DNA from: Pseudomonadota bacterium
GTDB lineage: Bacteria; Pseudomonadota; Alphaproteobacteria; Sphingomonadales; Sphingomonadaceae
Length of the DNA: 6,758 bases
Assembly: GCA_023423775.1 (NCBI GenBank)
Contig: JAFAEZ010000201.1
Span: 1-6,758, forward strand
Reading direction: 5' to 3'
Shown piece after piece: positions 5,872 to 6,758 of this stretch. The stretch's first letter is position 1. Every line of letters begins with the position of its first letter. The notes beneath the pieces are model-generated. The model was not told where the DNA came from, ran no database searches, and saw only the letters and a program-made list of their open reading frames with translations. The position numbers and the translations under genes were made by a program.

Positions 5872-6758
5872 ATGTTCTTCTCCTTCGTCGACGAGCTGCG
5901 CGCCGCGGGCATCCCCGCCTCCATCAAGGAGCATCTGACCCTGCTCGAAGCGCTGCAGGCCGACGTGATCGCGGCCCGGCCGGAGGAATTCTATTATCTC
6001 GCCCGCGCCACCTTCGTGAAGGATGAGGGCCTGCTCGACCGCTTCGACCAGGTGTTCGGCAAGATCTTCAAGGGCATCGAGAGCGACTACGGCACCGATG
6101 CCGTGCCGATCCCCGAGGATTGGCTGCGCAAGGTGGCCGAGCTCTACCTCACCCCTGAGCAGATGGCGGAGATCAAGGCGCTCGGCTCGTGGGAAGAGAT
6201 CATGGAGACGCTGAAGAAGCGGCTCGAGGAACAGAAGGAGCGCCACCAGGGCGGCAGCAAGTGGATCGGAACCGGCGGTACCTCGCCCTTCGGCCATGGC
6301 GGCTACAACCCCGAAGGCATCCGCATCGGCGGCGAAGGGCGCCAGGGCCGCGCGATCAAGGTCTGGGACAAGCGCGAGTTCCGAAACCTCGACGACAGCG
6401 TCGAGCTCGGCACGCGCAACATCAAGGTCGCGCTCCGGCGCCTGCGCCGCTTCGCCCGCGAAGGCGCGGCCGAGGAGCTCGATCTCGACGAGACCGTGAG
6501 CGGCACCGCGCGCAAGGGCTGGCTCGACATCCATCTCCGGCCCGAGCGGCACAATGCGGTGAAATTGCTGCTCTTTCTCGACGTTGGCGGCTCGATGGAT
6601 CCGCATATCAAGCTGTGCGAGGAGCTATTCTCGGCCGCGACCTCGGAGTTCAAGAATCTTGAATTCTATTACTTCCACAACTGCCCTTACGAGGCCCTGT
6701 GGAAGGACAATCGCCGCCGTTTCAGCGAGCGTACGCCGACCTGGGACGTGCTCCACAA
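5872..6758 (+). CDS. VWA-domain (CoxE-like) MoxR partner protein, 3' truncated by window edge
   Basis: The frame is open from an ATG at 5872 to the window edge, giving 295 residues without a stop. The ATG is preceded by AAGAGG with 5-nt spacing. The N-terminal half (1-125) is helical and charged, followed by a glycine-rich linker (126-160, including GTGGTSPFGHGGYNPEG) and the segment KVWDKREFRNLDDSVELGTRNIKVALRRLRRFAREG (163-198). The VWA domain begins near residue 228, with the metal-binding MIDAS motif DVGGS at 237-241 (DxGxS form). This layout is characteristic of the VWA proteins encoded beside MoxR ATPases, which are thought to bind a metal ion and work with the ATPase in protein maturation. 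The rest of the VWA fold, including the distal MIDAS residues, lies beyond the window. It is co-directional with moxR but separated from it by the antisense receptor gene, so it probably has its own promoter. Confidence 0.92.
   Translation, partial: MFFSFVDELRAAGIPASIKEHLTLLEALQADVIAARPEEFYYLARATFVKDEGLLDRFDQVFGKIFKGIESDYGTDAVPIPEDWLRKVAELYLTPEQMAEIKALGSWEEIMETLKKRLEEQKERHQGGSKWIGTGGTSPFGHGGYNPEGIRIGGEGRQGRAIKVWDKREFRNLDDSVELGTRNIKVALRRLRRFAREGAAEELDLDETVSGTARKGWLDIHLRPERHNAVKLLLFLDVGGSMDPHIKLCEELFSAATSEFKNLEFYYFHNCPYEALWKDNRRRFSERTPTWDVLH

Noticed and set aside
5797..6606. 269-codon minus-strand open frame
   Set aside because: Antisense to the VWA gene, whose MIDAS motif and ribosome binding site support the plus strand. 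The open frame is a GC-bias artefact.

Overview
The window is GC-rich DNA with dense, mostly short intergenic gaps and strong Shine-Dalgarno sites. The protein content points to an alphaproteobacterium, most likely a Sphingomonadales member. The support is a MoxR-type ATPase with a CoxE-like VWA partner, a soluble MCP-like receptor, a stand-alone PspC-domain protein and an RTX secreted protein. The lineage call is an inference from protein style; no rRNA or other marker gene is present.

Left part (1-2125), all on the minus strand. In transcription order there is a 61-residue DUF5808-like membrane-anchored protein (2125 to 1940), a 144-residue four-helix membrane protein (1846 to 1412) and a 372-residue RTX calcium-binding protein (1225 to 107). 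A strong GC-only hairpin lies between the last two. The first 106 bases hold nothing I can support.

Middle part (2126-3424). A 232-bp divergent region separates the DUF5808-like gene from a plus-strand PspC-domain gene (2358-2627). It contains an almost perfect sigma-54 (-24/-12) promoter aimed at pspC and, 96 bp upstream of it, a dyad that could bind an enhancer-binding protein. After pspC comes a 125-bp gap with a 14-bp-arm hairpin, then a 223-residue protein of unknown function (2753-3424).

Right part (3501-6758). A MoxR AAA+ ATPase (3501-4343) runs rightward. A soluble MCP-like receptor (5765 to 4347, minus strand) meets it tail-to-tail with 3 bp between the stops. A VWA-domain protein of the MoxR-partner type (5872 onward) runs off the right edge. 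MoxR and its VWA partner are normally neighbours in one operon; here an antisense chemoreceptor gene separates them.

How the genes may work together: the PspC-like gene with its sigma-54 promoter fits an envelope-stress response of the phage-shock type. The MoxR/VWA pair fits a metal-ion-dependent chaperone or maturation module. The RTX protein is probably a type I secretion substrate, but no secretion genes are in view. No mobile element, CRISPR array, tRNA or rRNA was found. I do not see a clearly novel multi-gene system. The most notable signals are the sigma-54 promoter on a lone pspC gene, the split MoxR/VWA pair, and the receptor with its sensor-like domain at the C-terminus.
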